64,000 bases of DNA from the NCBI GenBank assembly GCA_963920705.1, contig OY987238.1:15680183-15744182 (forward strand), read 5' to 3'. The stretch is from Odiellus spinosus. Taxonomy: Eukaryota; Arthropoda; Arachnida; Opiliones; Phalangiidae. A program made the position numbers and the translations under genes. This document shows positions 38,201 through 50,678 of this stretch, piece after piece; the stretch's first letter is position 1, and each line of letters opens with the position of its first letter. Below the pieces are notes generated by a model, which did no database searches, was not told the origin of the DNA, and worked only from the letters and a program-made list of their open reading frames with translations.

Positions 38201-41200
38201 CAGTGTACTTGTTAGCTTTTAATGTTATGGGCCGATCAGGTGTAACGCAATTATAAAATACAGGGTGTTTCGAAAATGGTGGTAGGACCGAGCTCCAGTG
38301 GGTTCTATGGGTCATTTTAAGACGAAAATGTTCAGTCCTGGGTTCAGTCCTGGGTTCAGTCCTGGGTTCAGTCCTGGGTTCAGTCCTGGGTTCAGTCCTG
38401 GGTTCAGTCCTGGGTTCAGTCCTGGGTTCAGTCCTGGGTTCAGTCCTGGGTTCAGTCCTGGGTTCAGTCCTGGGTTCAGTCCTGGGTTCAGTCCTGGGTT
38501 CAGTCCTGGGTTCAGTCCTGGGATCAGTCCTGGGATCAGTCCTGGGTTCAGTCCTGGGTTCAGTCCTGGGTTCAGTCCTGGGTTCAGTCCTGGGTTCAGT
38601 CCTGGGTTCAGTCCTGGGTTCAGTCCTGGGTTCAGTCCTGGGTTCAGTCCTGGGTTCAGTCCTGGGTTCAGTCCTGGGTTCAGTCCTGGGTTCAGTCCTG
38701 GGTTCAGTCCTGGGTTCAGTCCTGGGTTCAGTCCCGGGTTCAGTCCCGGGTTCAGTCCCGGGTTCAGTCCCGGGTTCAGTCCCGGGTTCAGTCCCGGGTT
38801 CAGTCCCGGGTTCAGTCCCGGGTTCAGTCCTGGGTTCAGTCCTGGGTTCAGTCCTCGTTTTAAAAAAACCAGCCATACTCAATGATCAAATAAGCTTAAA
38901 TAAAATTAAGCTTATTTTAGCATTGAGTATACGTTTATTATTGTACGATAAGGGGTCATCCGTAAATGAATCATTTCGTAACTCTTTAACGGCGCACCGT
39001 ACGACAAAACGTCATAGAACATTTTCGTCTTAAAATGACCCATAGAACCCACTGGAGCTCGGTCCTACCACCATTTTCGAAACACCCTGTATATTTGGGT
39101 AGACGTCTGCCAAAAAATAAATCCAGTTCGTTTGAAACTTGATCAAAAAGTAGATTTCCCGCGATTTTAATTTAGGGCTAGAGGTGACGTCGGCAAACTT
39201 GCGTAAATGGGCGCGAGAAGAAGACATCGAGAAATTAGACGGAGCCGTCATTCAAGGCTTCGCCGAAAAAGTTCTTCAACAGAAATCAGAAAGCGAAGGA
39301 ATGAAATCTTACATCGAAAAAGATGTCCCTCAACTTATCGAAAGAATCGAAGCCATTCACACGGCCATCTCCAACGACGATCTGGTCCTCTTGCAAAAAC
39401 AACTGGACAAAGAGGATTACGCCTTGGCCAAGGACCACATGGGAATGACGCCGTTGCACCGGGCGGTCATCCTCGGAAGAGAGCAGGCTCTCATGTTTCT
39501 AATTGGAAAATTTCCGGAAACAGTCAACGCCAGAGATAACGTTAGTAATCCATTTCCTCTACCTTGGGTCCTCTTGACCTTAAAATAACAATGAGAACCC
39601 CGCTTTGGCTACCTATTAATTAATTACTTTGAATTTATCAAAAATAGTATTTAGTTTTTTGGTTTATTCGAATATAGTCAATGGTATTCGACAAAGGTTT
39701 AGAATATAATTATTTTAAGTAGGCCTACAATTTTACCCTTTTTTGTCGAAGGTATGGGTTCTCCTACACGTAGAAATCTTATCGAGAAGCCCACCTTTGT
39801 TAAGTGATAAATTTAAGGCGTGATTTTTGTCCCTGGTCCTCCATATGATAGGACGGTCGTACGGCGTTACATTACGCCGCCGCTAAAACCAGAAGGGATG
39901 GTCTCAACAGCTACAAAATACTTCTCGAAGCTGGAGCTGACATAAACATGAAAGATAATGTAATTAACTATCTTGAACTCGCTCAACACGTACGCCAGCG
40001 CCACCTATATACGCGTTAAAGAGTGATACGCTGCCCAATTTTTACGACAATTTTAAATTCCAATATTTATGGAATTTGTCTTTTCTTCGTTCGCTCCTCA
40101 ACCAATCGGGTGGCAGCTTCACTCTAAATATATATATAGGTAGGCGTTGACGTACGCGGTCGATTTTTGAACGTCTTTAAACGCGAGTTGATGATCATTC
40201 GCTACGCCATAGCGAGGTCGAAGTCCAGAATATTATCGAACTCATCACCTACCAATTCCGGCTTCGATGTCGAACAAATTGAAGACTGCTCTCCACAGAA
40301 GAAGTCATTCGGAACCGCCTCTAAAGAGAGGACTGGCCACGGCCCCGCCCGCCATTCAGGAACGAATCACGATCGCCCTCAAGAACGGCGACGTCAACCA
40401 ATTACGAGAACTGGTCCTCGAAGGACACGGACAACACTTAATCGGACGCCAATCCTGGTTCGAAAGCGGCAAACAATTCCTCAAGACCGTTCCGGCCGAA
40501 CTCGTAAGTCCAACGATCCGTGGCCGCCGGAAGCACGAGCGTCTTTGACCGGATGTCCTTGTCCCTGTTTTTACAGGCCACCATCAAGGAATTCCACGAA
40601 GCTTGCGCGAATGGTGACTTGGAAAAGGTCAGCGCCTTGGCGGAAAGCGACGATAATCTTCTGAAGGCCAGGAACTCCGACGGACAAGTAGCGATACATA
40701 TCGCCGTATCCAATGATCAACCCCAAATTGTCAAGTACTTGGTCGATAATTTTCCTAACACCATTATGATGAAAGACACGGTGAGTTTTAATTAATCTTA
40801 ATTAGTGCCGCCTAATTAATATTAACCGTATTATTATTAAAAATAACTTTGAAAATTATACCAATTATTTAATAAGCTTTTCCGAATTACGCGTTTTTAT
40901 TACTACTTAATAATAATGTAATATTATATTACCGCGTAACTAAGGCCGGGAGAACTCCCTTACACGTAGCGGGTATCGGTAATCATCCCGACGTCTACAA
41001 GCTACTGATTGATTCTAAGGCAGACACTAGAATAATGGACATGGTAATTAAAACTTAATTATCTCGTCGGTAATCGTAGCCAGTAATTAGTAATTTTGGG
41101 ACGAAAAATATTTGTAATTAGAGAGGGAAAACGGCCGATTATTATTTGGGGGTTCACGAATTGAGAGCCGCCATCGTCAACAAGTCCGGTCGAAAAAGCG

Positions 41201-44200
41201 GCGGTTCCGTTAAGAAGGAAGACGCCGCCAAATCGGCCACGGAAGTTGAAAAAACTTCGGAACAGGAAGCCGAACCTAAAACGGAAGAAGAAAGCCAAGA
41301 AGTTCAGCCTGATCTTGAAGAACAAGTTGGCCAGTCGGAAGAAGGGACGCCACCCGAAGAAAGCCAAGAAACTGCGCCTGATGTTGAATTGACAATCGAA
41401 CAAGAAGAACCTTCTCCGGAAGCGGAAGAACCAGGCATTCAATCGGAAGAAGGAACGGTCGAAGAAAGTCAAGAATCTCCGCCTGAAGAACCAGAAAGAC
41501 AATCGGAAGATTTGACGGCGGAACCGGAAATCGAGGACACTCCTCCTGATGTTGAAGTAGCCGCGGTTGAAAAAGAAATCGATGGAACTCCGCCTGATGT
41601 TGAAGAACTGGAAAACCAAACGGAAGAAGTGGCGGCCGAACCAGAAAGCGAAGAAACTCCGCCTGATGTTGAAGAACCAGAAAGCCAATCGGAAGAAGTG
41701 GCGGACGAACCAAAAACCGAAAAAGCTGCCCCTGTTGTTGAAGAAGCTGTCCCTGTTGTTGAAGAAGCTGCCCCTGTTGTTGAAGAAGCTGCCCCTGTTG
41801 TTGAAGAAGCTGCCCCTGTTGTTGAAGAAGCTGCCCCTGTTGTTGAAGAAGCTGCGCCTGTTGTTGAAGAAGCTGCGCCTGTTGTTGAAGAAGCGGCGCC
41901 TGTTGTTGAAGAAGCGGCGCCTGTTGTTGAAGAAGCGGCGCCTGTTGTTGAAGAAGCGGCGCCTGATGTTGAAGAAGCTGCGCCTGATGTTGAAGAAACT
42001 GCGCCTGATGTTGAAGAAACTGCGCCTGATGTTGAAGAAACTGCGCCTGATGTTGAAGAAACTGCGCCTGATGTTGAAGAAACTGCGCCTGATGTTGAAG
42101 AAACTGCGCCTGATGTTGAAGAAACTGCGCCTGATGTTGAAGAAGCTGCGCCTGATGTTGAAGAAGCTGCGCCTGATGTTGAAGAAGCTGCGCCTGATGT
42201 TGAAGAAGCTGCGCCTGAGGTTGAAGAAGCTGCGCCTGAGGTTGAAGAAACTGCGCCTGCTGAGGTTGAAGAAACTGCGCCTGCTGAGGTTGAAGAAACT
42301 GCGCCTGCTGAGGTTGAAGAAACTGCGCCTGCTGAGGTTGAAGAAACTGCGCCTGCTGAGGTTGAAGAAACTGCGCCTGCTGAAGTTGAAGAAACTGCGC
42401 CTGCTGAAGTTGAAGAAACGGCGCCTGATGTGGTTGAAGAAACGGCGCCTGATGTGGTTGAAGAAGCGGCCCCTGAGGTTGAAGAAACGGCGCCTGCTGA
42501 GGTTGAAGAAACGGCGACTGCTGAGGTTGAAGAAACGGCGCCTGCTGAGGTTGAAGAAACGGCGCCTGCTGAGGTTGAAGAAACGGCGCCTGCTGAGGTT
42601 GAAGAAACGGCGCCTGCTGAGGTTGAAGAAACGGCGCCTGCTGAGGTTGAAGAAACGGCGCCTGCTGAGGTTGAAGAAACGGCGCCTGCTGAGGTTGAAG
42701 AAACGGCGCCTGCTGAGGTTGAAGAAACGGCGCCTGTTGAGGTTGAAGAAACGGCGCCTGCTGAGGTTGAAGAGGCGGCGCCTGTTGAGTCTGAAAAAGA
42801 AGTAGCGGCGCCGGCTGAGGCTGAAGAAGAAGTAGCGGCGCCGGCTGAGGCTGAAGAAGAAGTAGCGGCGCCGGCTGAGGTTGAAGAAGTAGCGGCGCCG
42901 GCTGAGGCTGAAGAAGAAGTAGCGGCGCCGGCTGAGGCTGAAGAAGAAGTAGCGGCGCCGGCTGAGGCTGAAGAAGTAGCGGCGCCGGCTGAGGCTGAAG
43001 AAGTAGCGGCGCCGGCTGAGATTGAAGTAGCGGGCGAACCAGATGTTGAAGAAGTAGCGGGCGAACCAGAGGATGTTGAAGAAACTCCGCCTGATGTTGA
43101 AGAACAAGAAATTCAACCGGAAGGGACCGCCGAAGAAAGCGAAGAAGTGCCGCCTGAAGTTGAGGAACCAGTTAGCCAATCGGAAGAAGTGGCGGCCGAG
43201 CAAGCGAGTGAGGAAACTCCTCCTGAGCTTGAAGAAACAGGTATGCAATCGGAAGAATTGACGGCCGAACCAGAAATAGAAGAAACTCCACCCGATCTTG
43301 AAGAACCAGTTAGTCAATTGGAAGAAGGGGTAGCTGAAGAAAGTCAAGAAGCTCCGGCTGAAGTTGAAGAACCAGCCGTTCAATCGGGAGAACCGGAAAT
43401 CGAAGAGCCTCCTCCCGATGTTGAAGAAGCGGAGAACCAAAAGGAAGAAGAGACGGCCGAACAATCGACCAATCAAACGGAGGAAGATATAATTGCCGAA
43501 AACGCGGCCAACGCCGAAGCGGAAGAAGCTAAAATTGAAGAAGACTCAGCCATCGAAGTCAGCGAAAGTGACGAAACCGCGGCCACTAAAGACGGCGAAA
43601 TCAGCGAAGATTCGGGGAACGTTTTAACCGCCGAAGACGCCACCCCTTTGACGGACGAGTCCAAGATCAACGAATTAACCAACGACAACGATGAAAATAT
43701 GGCGGGAATGGAAGCCGGCGTTGAAAATATCGAAAACGTCGAGGAGTCATCGGTACGAAGGCTTAGCGACGATGGTAAAGAATCTCCCGAAAATGGTGAG
43801 TTAAAGAACCAAAAATAGACGTCAATCCGAAGTTGATAATGTCTTCGTCTAAAAACGGCAGATCGTTTAAGCGAATTGATCGATAAATGGATAACGGAGA
43901 AAGATCTGTTGCGTCTAGAACACGTCGTCATCGCCGGACAAGGCGAACGTCTCATTGGACGATCGTCCGAAGATAAACAGGTGGCCGAGTTCCTCAATCT
44001 GGTACCTACCTACATGGTAAGTCGCTGAACTTCGAACTTGAAGACCGGTAATTTGAGAGTGGTCAATTCGATTTTAGGAACGAATTCGAACTGTTCACGA
44101 GGCCGTCGTCAGAGGGAACATCAGCGAAGTTCGGGCCGTTTTGACCCGTAAAAGATTCGCCTTAAGTCGCGACCATATGGGCGCCGGTCCCCTTCATTTG

Positions 44201-46918
44201 GCCGTCTTACACGGACATACCGACGTCCTCTTGTACATAGTACATCAGTTCCCGGAGACACTCGATGGACCCGATAATGCACGTACCTTTTTTTACTTAA
44301 CTCCTATTGGTTTAGAAGCGTTGATAAGTAGTTAACGGGGATAAGAGAAATTGTCCTTATGTAGGAAGGACGAACTCCTCTTCACTACGCGTCCGCCGTT
44401 CAGGATGGAGGACACTATTACACCATATTAAAAAACGCCGGAGCTAATAGCTCATTGGCTGACAAGGTTAGTATGACGTTTTCCGTATTTCCCAAGAGCT
44501 CATTCGCGCTGATTTTAAATCAAATTTAGAACGGTAATACTCCGGAATACTATCTGGAACACCCCGAAGCTCTGAGTATCCGGGAACTGTTAGAAAGTTA
44601 CCGGGCGATGAACGAATTTCCTCGGCCTGGACAATCGGGTTCGGTTGATTTATGGCAAAGGCCTCCGACGGCCGAAATAATGAAACGTTTAACCCCGCCC
44701 TCCGGCGGTTCGGCCACTCCTATATCTCCCGACGAAGAGAGTTTGGTCGAAGACTTGAAAGAAATCGAATTACTTGTCATGCCCGCCATGGAGGATAATT
44801 TCCAGGAAGATTTCGCGTACACTGACCAATTCAGTAACGCCTTGGTCCGCGCGCTTTTAACCTTGACCAAATATCGGCCCGGGGATCCAATCTCATTCCT
44901 GGCGTCGTGTCTGCTACAGTACGCCATTAACGCCAACAAAAGCGCCGCTGGAAGAAGATCGGCTCATAGCGTAAGTAATTAGTGTTCCTACCAATATCGG
45001 AATGAATTCGGGATTTTGTTTGACCAACTTTAGGGTCGCGTTGGAACTCCGTATCCCGATGGCAAAAGAAGCGGCACTAGTCAAAGAGGGCGCCGAATGT
45101 CCGCCGTCGAGTTAGCCAATGGGGATGACCGTTTAGTCGCGGGAGCCACGTAATTATGCCTTCTTATTTAACCCTAGAGTTAGGCCACAACGAAAATAGC
45201 TCAAAATATTAGATTTATTATCAAAAAGTTGGATAATTATATAAATAGGTGAAAATTTTATCAAACAATCAGAGAATTAGTAAAAAATGAAAATATTGTA
45301 AATTACGCTATATTTAAATCGCGAATTAGTTAGTGGAAAAATCTGTATTAGTTAAGCGGGTACTAATTGGTCCGTTAGGTCCGAAATGGGGACAACCTCC
45401 AGGATGATGTCGAGTCTGATGGACGAAGAGCTTCCGGAAGAAGAATGCGATGTCCCTCTCGATTTCGAAGATCATACCAAAATGAAGGTCAGATTACGAA
45501 CGAACCGGAAATGATAGCGCCACGCTAATTGGAACCGTTGATTTCGGTGTTTAGGACGAAGAAGGGAAGACGGTGTTGCACTTCGCCGCCACGAGGTCCC
45601 ACATGCCGGAAGCCTTCTACGCGTCTATCGCCCAAACGGAAATGTTATTGGCGGAACGAGACGTGAACTTCAAAACGGCCAGGGACTTGGCCGAGGAGAG
45701 TAACTTGACGGATAACGTGGCGGCCATCGACAGATACATCCTCGACGCCCTTCTCGAACAAAGGGTTTCCTTCCTACAGATGTTGCTGCACGAAGGATAC
45801 GACCATCTTTCCAATCTGACCGACGCCGACGGTTTACCCGGGAAAAATCTCTCCCAATTTCTTCTCGATCATCACTTGGAATCCATGGAATATTTTCTAA
45901 CAGACTCCGCGGAATTTCAGGTAACGTCAAATATTTTCCAATCTCAATTCCCAACCAATTAGGCTTAACTCCGAAAAAATATTAAGCCCTAAACCAATTC
46001 CGCGCATATTGGGCTTAGCTCGGAACAATTATTAAGATGTAAATTAGGCTTAATCAGTTCTTAATCCTTCTCGGGCGTTGTTTGGATGTCTTTGTTTATT
46101 TCTCCCCCCCCCCCCCAATAGATGTCGCGTGACGAACTTCACACGTTAATACGTCACAACTTGACGAACATGGTTGAATTGTACGCGGCAAAGAACGCTT
46201 CTTTCGTGACGGCGAAGAACACGAAGGGACGATGCGCCCTTCACATCGCCGTCCTCTTCGGCAACTTAGAAATTGTCGAAAGCCTGGTCAAACACAATTC
46301 CTCCTCGGTACACGTACCGGACAATATGGGTCGAACTCCTTTGCATTACGCCATGGGAACGGAAGGCGTCGACCAGGTTGGACGAATTCTCATCAAAGCC
46401 GGGGCGCTCAGATCGAGTCGTGACGTCGTAAGTTACACCAATCATTTTATATCCGTTTGAGAAATGGAACTCTGGTCACGTGACCAAACGGCTGTACTTG
46501 TAAGTTTCCATTTCTCAAAATACCTCCGATATTAAACACGCACTTGAGAAAATATTTAGGCTTAGGATAATGATAAGGATTAAAGAGTTTTTATTTTACA
46601 CGAGGAGATATATCGACAATGAAAGAGTTAGGCTTAAGAGACATTAAGCCTAAATCTTAAAATTAAAAAGGACATTAGTGGCGCGCGCTTTCTTGACGTC
46701 ATTAGAACTCTATTCGTTAGTAGAAAACCAATATCCCACATAATAGTATAGCCTAGAATTCAATTGAGGCGCACTTGAGGCTGCAAATAAATTTAAAATA
46801 AGCAAGTAGTCGCGACTGTGACGCAATCTCGTTTCAGAGGATGCGTACTCCTAGTTTTTACTTCGTCTATAAGACTGAGATTCAGGAATTGTTGAAAGAA
46901 GAAATGGACTTGGCTTAA
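35263..46918 (+). CDS. Large modular ankyrin-repeat protein with Glu/Ala/Pro/Val-rich insert
   Basis: 24 exons: 35263-35437, 35509-35825, 35894-35995, 36523-36670, 36748-37115, 37467-37568, 37636-37774, 37842-37918, 38006-38105, 39176-39540, 39852-39959, 40213-40503, 40577-40780, 40945-41043, 41122-43795, 43862-44016, 44078-44278, 44365-44466, 44530-44970, 45034-45149, 45379-45487, 45555-45920, 46122-46427, 46838-46918. They sum to 7,146 bp and keep one frame (2,381 residues). About five modules repeat: a helical segment ([14 protein letters not shown]), then IHRAIV, then [12 protein letters not shown] and GRTPLHYAA ankyrin repeats, then PDYYL. Exon 19 has [15 protein letters not shown], resembling a DPY30-type docking motif, and there is a last ankyrin block in exons 22-23. 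It is a likely cytoplasmic scaffold; partners are unknown. Introns 1 and 17 appear to use GC donors. Confidence 0.88.
38261..39089. mobile_element. TA-flanked palindromic MITE, copy 2, expanded by a minisatellite
   Basis: Both ends are intact: CAGGGTGTTTCGAAAATGGT at 38261 and its inverted copy ending at 39089, each next to TA. The terminal arms match for about 70 bp, including GAGCTCCAGTGGGTTCTATG. Homologous to the element at 6374-6703. The inner part of the left arm is missing and a 12-bp array occupies its place, so only the right arm keeps sequence such as GGGGTCATCC. It lies in intron 9 of the ankyrin gene. Probably a Tc1/mariner-type MITE; no transposase. Confidence 0.85.
38331..38856. 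repeat. 12-bp minisatellite, ~44 copies
   Basis: Unit TTCAGTCCTGGG, with a central pair of ATCAG variants and a later block of CCCGGG variants. Because 12 is divisible by 3 the array is open in most frames, so long reading frames here are artefacts. Confidence 0.95.
41723..43030 (+). repeat. Coding minisatellite in ankyrin exon 15 (7-, 8- and 10-12-residue units)
   Basis: Successive blocks encode AAPVVEE (7 residues), then [14 protein letters not shown], then TAPAEVEE (8 residues), a short TAPDVVEE block, more TAPAEVEE, and finally longer VAAPAEAEE units. Unit lengths are multiples of three, so the frame is kept. Codon choice shifts in blocks (GCTGCCCCT, GCTGCGCCT, GCGGCGCCT, ACTGCGCCT, ACGGCGCCT), as expected from stepwise local amplification. 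The product is highly acidic and probably disordered. Confidence 0.95.
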
Positions 46919-47679
46919 CGATAATTGCCATCCATGGCTCCGCCCCCATTCCCCCCCCCCCCTCCAATCCGTCCATCAGTCCGTCCGTCCGTCTGTATAA
47001 TAATAATAATAATAATAACAAAACGGAACAACCAATCATCAGGCATTTTTAGCCCCCCCCCCCCCTCCTCTAACCCTTCAAAAAAACAACAAAAACAAAT
47101 CAGTTTAAATTTTTCGAAGAGTCTATGTTCAAAAAACAAAAAAGCAAAAAAACATGGTATAATTGGTCCATGGCTAAAATTGGGAGTATCACATTTGCCT
47201 ACTAATTAACTAATACTATATTAAATACTCATTAATTAAGATAGAAATATTAATCAACTTTAATTAATTTAAACTAATATTACCCCAGATAGTTTGATTT
47301 TTTAAACAAAATATATTTTGACAAAATATATTTTGATAAAAAATATATTTACGTTACGTCATACCTTTATGGAATTTTGGTTAAGTTTAATTGGTTTAAT
47401 TACGTCACTCTGGAATTAAATTGTTTTGATTGGACTACAAGGTATGACTTCGCGTGAAAAATATCTATTAAATATTATTATAATTTAGTTAAGCCTAACT
47501 ATTAATGTTTCAAATTGATAAAACGCTTTTAATTCTAACGAAAAATATAAGTTTACCATATTAACGTTTTAATAGTTAAGAATAATAGTTAAGGTTCAAT
47601 TAATTCTAAAGAAAGTTCATAATTCGAGAAAAACTTATTTCCGCTAAGTAGCCGACTTTTTTTTAAAGGGAGAATGAAA

Positions 47680-47848
47680 GGCCGAAACAACCTAATTTTA
47701 ATCGATTAAGAATGCTAAAATAATGAGAAAAACAATAATATAACTCACCAAAAATATTTATTTATTTTATAATCAATTTCCGAAACTTGCGGATGCAAAT
47801 TTTAAAAATACGCGTACTCGCTCGTGATTGGCTACCGGATATTGCGCG

Positions 47849-47887
<39 letters not shown>

Positions 47888-48045
47888 GGATCGTGCTCGC
47901 CGATTTCACCGAGCTAGGCAGCCAAGGCTTAGCATCGAAACTTTGGAAATTGATTATAAAATAAGGAAATATTTTTGGTGAGTTATATTATTGTTTTTCT
48001 CATTATTTTAGCATTCTTTATCGATTAAAAATAAGTTGTTTCGGC
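47680..48045. mobile_element. Fold-back/MITE element with ~110-bp inverted arms
   Basis: Left arm 47680-47790 and right arm 47937-48045 are imperfect inverted copies (GCCGAAACAACCTAATTTTA against its complement; also CACCAAAAATATTT). The flanks carry the direct repeat GGAGAATGAAA (47669-47679 and 48046-48056), read as an 11-bp target duplication. The loop contains an A-tract of about 37 bases (from about 47848). No coding capacity. An 11-bp duplication does not point clearly to one superfamily. Confidence 0.72.
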
Positions 48046-49626
48046 GGAGAATGAAACTTAACTCATTGTTGGGTTTCATTGTCCCTTTAGCTAGCTACAA
48101 TAATAACCTTATACCGGTTGAATCAGTCTTTTGTTTCCCCCGAAAATCAAAGGTTAAAAGATTAATTAATGGTATTTCTTCATTAACTTCTGGCGTTACC
48201 AATCTCACTCTGAACCCGCGGCAATAATTACTTAAAAAAACCAAACATTCCGTGATTTTAGAAACGTATACGAAATAACCCCCAAACTAACTATTAACGT
48301 AGTTTACTTTACTAACTATAACTCCCAACTAAACAACCATTGTCTATCTTTTGTGTATAATAATATTTATTCGGATTATCTAATAAAAATCCATTATCCA
48401 AGTTATTTTAATCGCGATTAAATTTAGATTAAGCTAAACGATTAGAAACGGTAGTCTCCGGTACGTATCGCTGAACATCTTTTAAAGGTAATTATGCCGT
48501 AGAACATACGGGAGAAATACGTATTTTTAATAATCGACTTTTTCGAAATTTTTAAAATTAATTAAAAAAAAAAAGGTGATCGTCTCCCTTTAAAATTTTA
48601 TGACGTCATAATATAGATTTTGTTTATTTTTGTTTAGCCCAGTTTCCTATTATAATTTGCATCTTTTTCTATGTGTGGTATGATGATACGACCGAAGTAG
48701 GAACCAAAATATTTAAAGGTACGTTAAAACTACCTCAATTGAAAATAATTTTAATTTTATTTAATTTTAATCTAATCTATTATTTTTTTAAAATCCCCTT
48801 TTGAAACCTATTTAATATTAATTACTTTAATTTTATCGTAAATATTTAGAATAAACGAAGTATTTAAATTAAAAATTAAAATTTAAAGGGATAATGAAAC
48901 GTAGAATTTTTTTTTTTAATTTCAATTTTTTTATTTAAAAAAGGTTAACCCTAATTATGCTAGTATTTCTAACGTTAACTAACGCTAGTGATAGTCGCGT
49001 TAATTAGTGGTTAAAATATACCACGCGTGAGATTTGGATGTTCTTAGCTCGGAACAATTTTTAAATATCCAAAAAATTCTTTATTTCGGCGGATTATATA
49101 GTAGAGAGGCAAAATCCCTAGGTAAACAGTTTGGAGTAGAGGTTTACTCCGTTCATTTTAGCATCGTCACGTCAAAAATAACCTAAATATCTAGTGGCGC
49201 CATCTACAAAAACCTTCCGCTTTATCAATCAATAGGGAATTTAAAAAAAAAAAGTAGAAATGATGTTTGCGCGTGCGCGACAATATCAGAGCTCTCTCCC
49301 TTTTACGAGAGATGTCGAGAGAACGGCCTTAGGATTCGGGACTTCAAACCCTTACCTATGTAGCCGCGATTCCACTTAAACAGACGCGAAATATTAATAT
49401 AACCAAAAAAAAAAATTCCATTTTATTTAAGTAAATTAAATTACTTTAAATTAAGTTACGATTAAAAATAATCACGATAAGGAAAAAAAAATTGGAGATC
49501 TTAGAAACTATTATAAGGTCAAATTTTAGGGTTAATCAAGATTCTGAGTAGAATTATTATTATTACGTTTATTTTTAATTTTAAATTTAAAGTTAATTGA
49601 AAGGTTTTGGTAAATTCCGAGCGATA

Positions 49627-50035
49627 AATAGTTGTCTAGAGCTTCGAGAGCGGTTCGTTCTCCGAATCGTGATCTTCTGGGAGGAGATCTGGAAGAAGCT
49701 GATTTTCGGGAAGAGAAGCTTTTGGCCCACTCTCCTTCGCGCGCGGCTTCCAAGTTGCGCCTAAAATGGAGACATTTTCACCTCCAATATCTTCCAGTCT
49801 CGGTGTTTAACCGAGAATTAAAACACTTGGTCAAGGGAGCGCCGGGCCGCGATGAGAGATTATCGAGATTAAACCAGCGTCACTTTTAAAATAATCTTAA
49901 TCTCTCTTGGAAGAAGAAGTCCCGGACGATTTCCTGTTGGACGCGCTCGCGGGACTCGGCTGGCTACTTGGCTACCGCGATTACGCCATACTTAACTCCT
50001 ACCTCAAGCCGGACTCTTAGCACAATACCAATAGG
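49627..50035 (+). other. Ambiguous coding-like island
   Basis: GC-richer than its surroundings. On the plus strand an open stretch from 49627 gives Arg/Ser/Leu-rich sequence (DLLGGDLEEADFREEKLL), and a second one after about 49895 reads EEEVPDDFLLDALAGLGWLL to a stop at 50019; a good GTAAGA donor follows at 50036. On the minus strand a short acidic reading, LPENQLLPDLLPEDHDSENE, also looks protein-like. I could not build a closed model on either strand. It may be part of a gene with further small exons, or a decayed one. Confidence 0.25.
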
Positions 50036-50678
50036 TAAGAAAAATTATTAATTACTTACCTTAAAAACTTCGTATTACAATTAACCGTAAATTAAGAAAT
50101 ATATAATTATTTAATATTAATTATATTCGCTATTTAATATTATATTTAAACAGCGTTTAAAATAATCCATTTCATCGTAAGTTATAACTTATCTTCTAGG
50201 GTAAAAAATAAACTTTCAATTTACACACGATCTAATATTTTAAATTTTTAAACATAATTATTATTATTATCGAGTGATTGAAAAATTTGCCGATAAACCC
50301 TAACATTCCACCACCAACGAGCCAATCAAAAACCTTTAAAAATAACATTTTAAACTAGATCAATTAATATTTTAAATAATCAATATTTAGGCCTGAATAA
50401 TTGTTTAATATATAGCGTATCTCAACGGACGGACAGTGTGTAATGTAGGAGGATTTATCCTCCTAGGTTTTAATGTAGCGTAATTATAAGCTCGTACGCT
50501 AAAAATGTACCAGTATTTAGTAGACAATCATTTTCGGAATTACCACTACTCGCCGAAAATGGGGTCATAATCCCTTTGCGCTTCTCATCTGGAGGTCAAC
50601 TCGCTTAATTTAATAAAGGTCGACTATCCACGATTTTGAAAGGTCTCCCCTCTTTTAAGTCTCCTTTTCTTTTCCACA

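Noticed and set aside
38196-38885. Long frames encoding FSPG or TEPR repeats on opposite strands
   Set aside because: Both are readings of a 12-bp minisatellite inside a transposon relic within an intron.
39207-39539. 110-codon frame overlapping ankyrin exon 10
   Set aside because: It is a +1 shadow; the other frame gives the conserved ankyrin module sequence.
41567-42805. 412-codon plus-strand frame of Leu/Lys/Arg repeats
   Set aside because: A frame-shifted reading of the same coding repeat; it has no start context or exon support.
41059-43476. 805-codon minus-strand open frame of Phe/Arg/Asn repeats
   Set aside because: It is the antisense shadow of the ankyrin exon 15 minisatellite, kept open by the repeat unit's codon pattern; the plus frame joins 23 other exons in phase.
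46925-47209. 94-codon Pro-rich frame
   Set aside because: Made of a poly-C run and TAA microsatellite just past the ankyrin stop.
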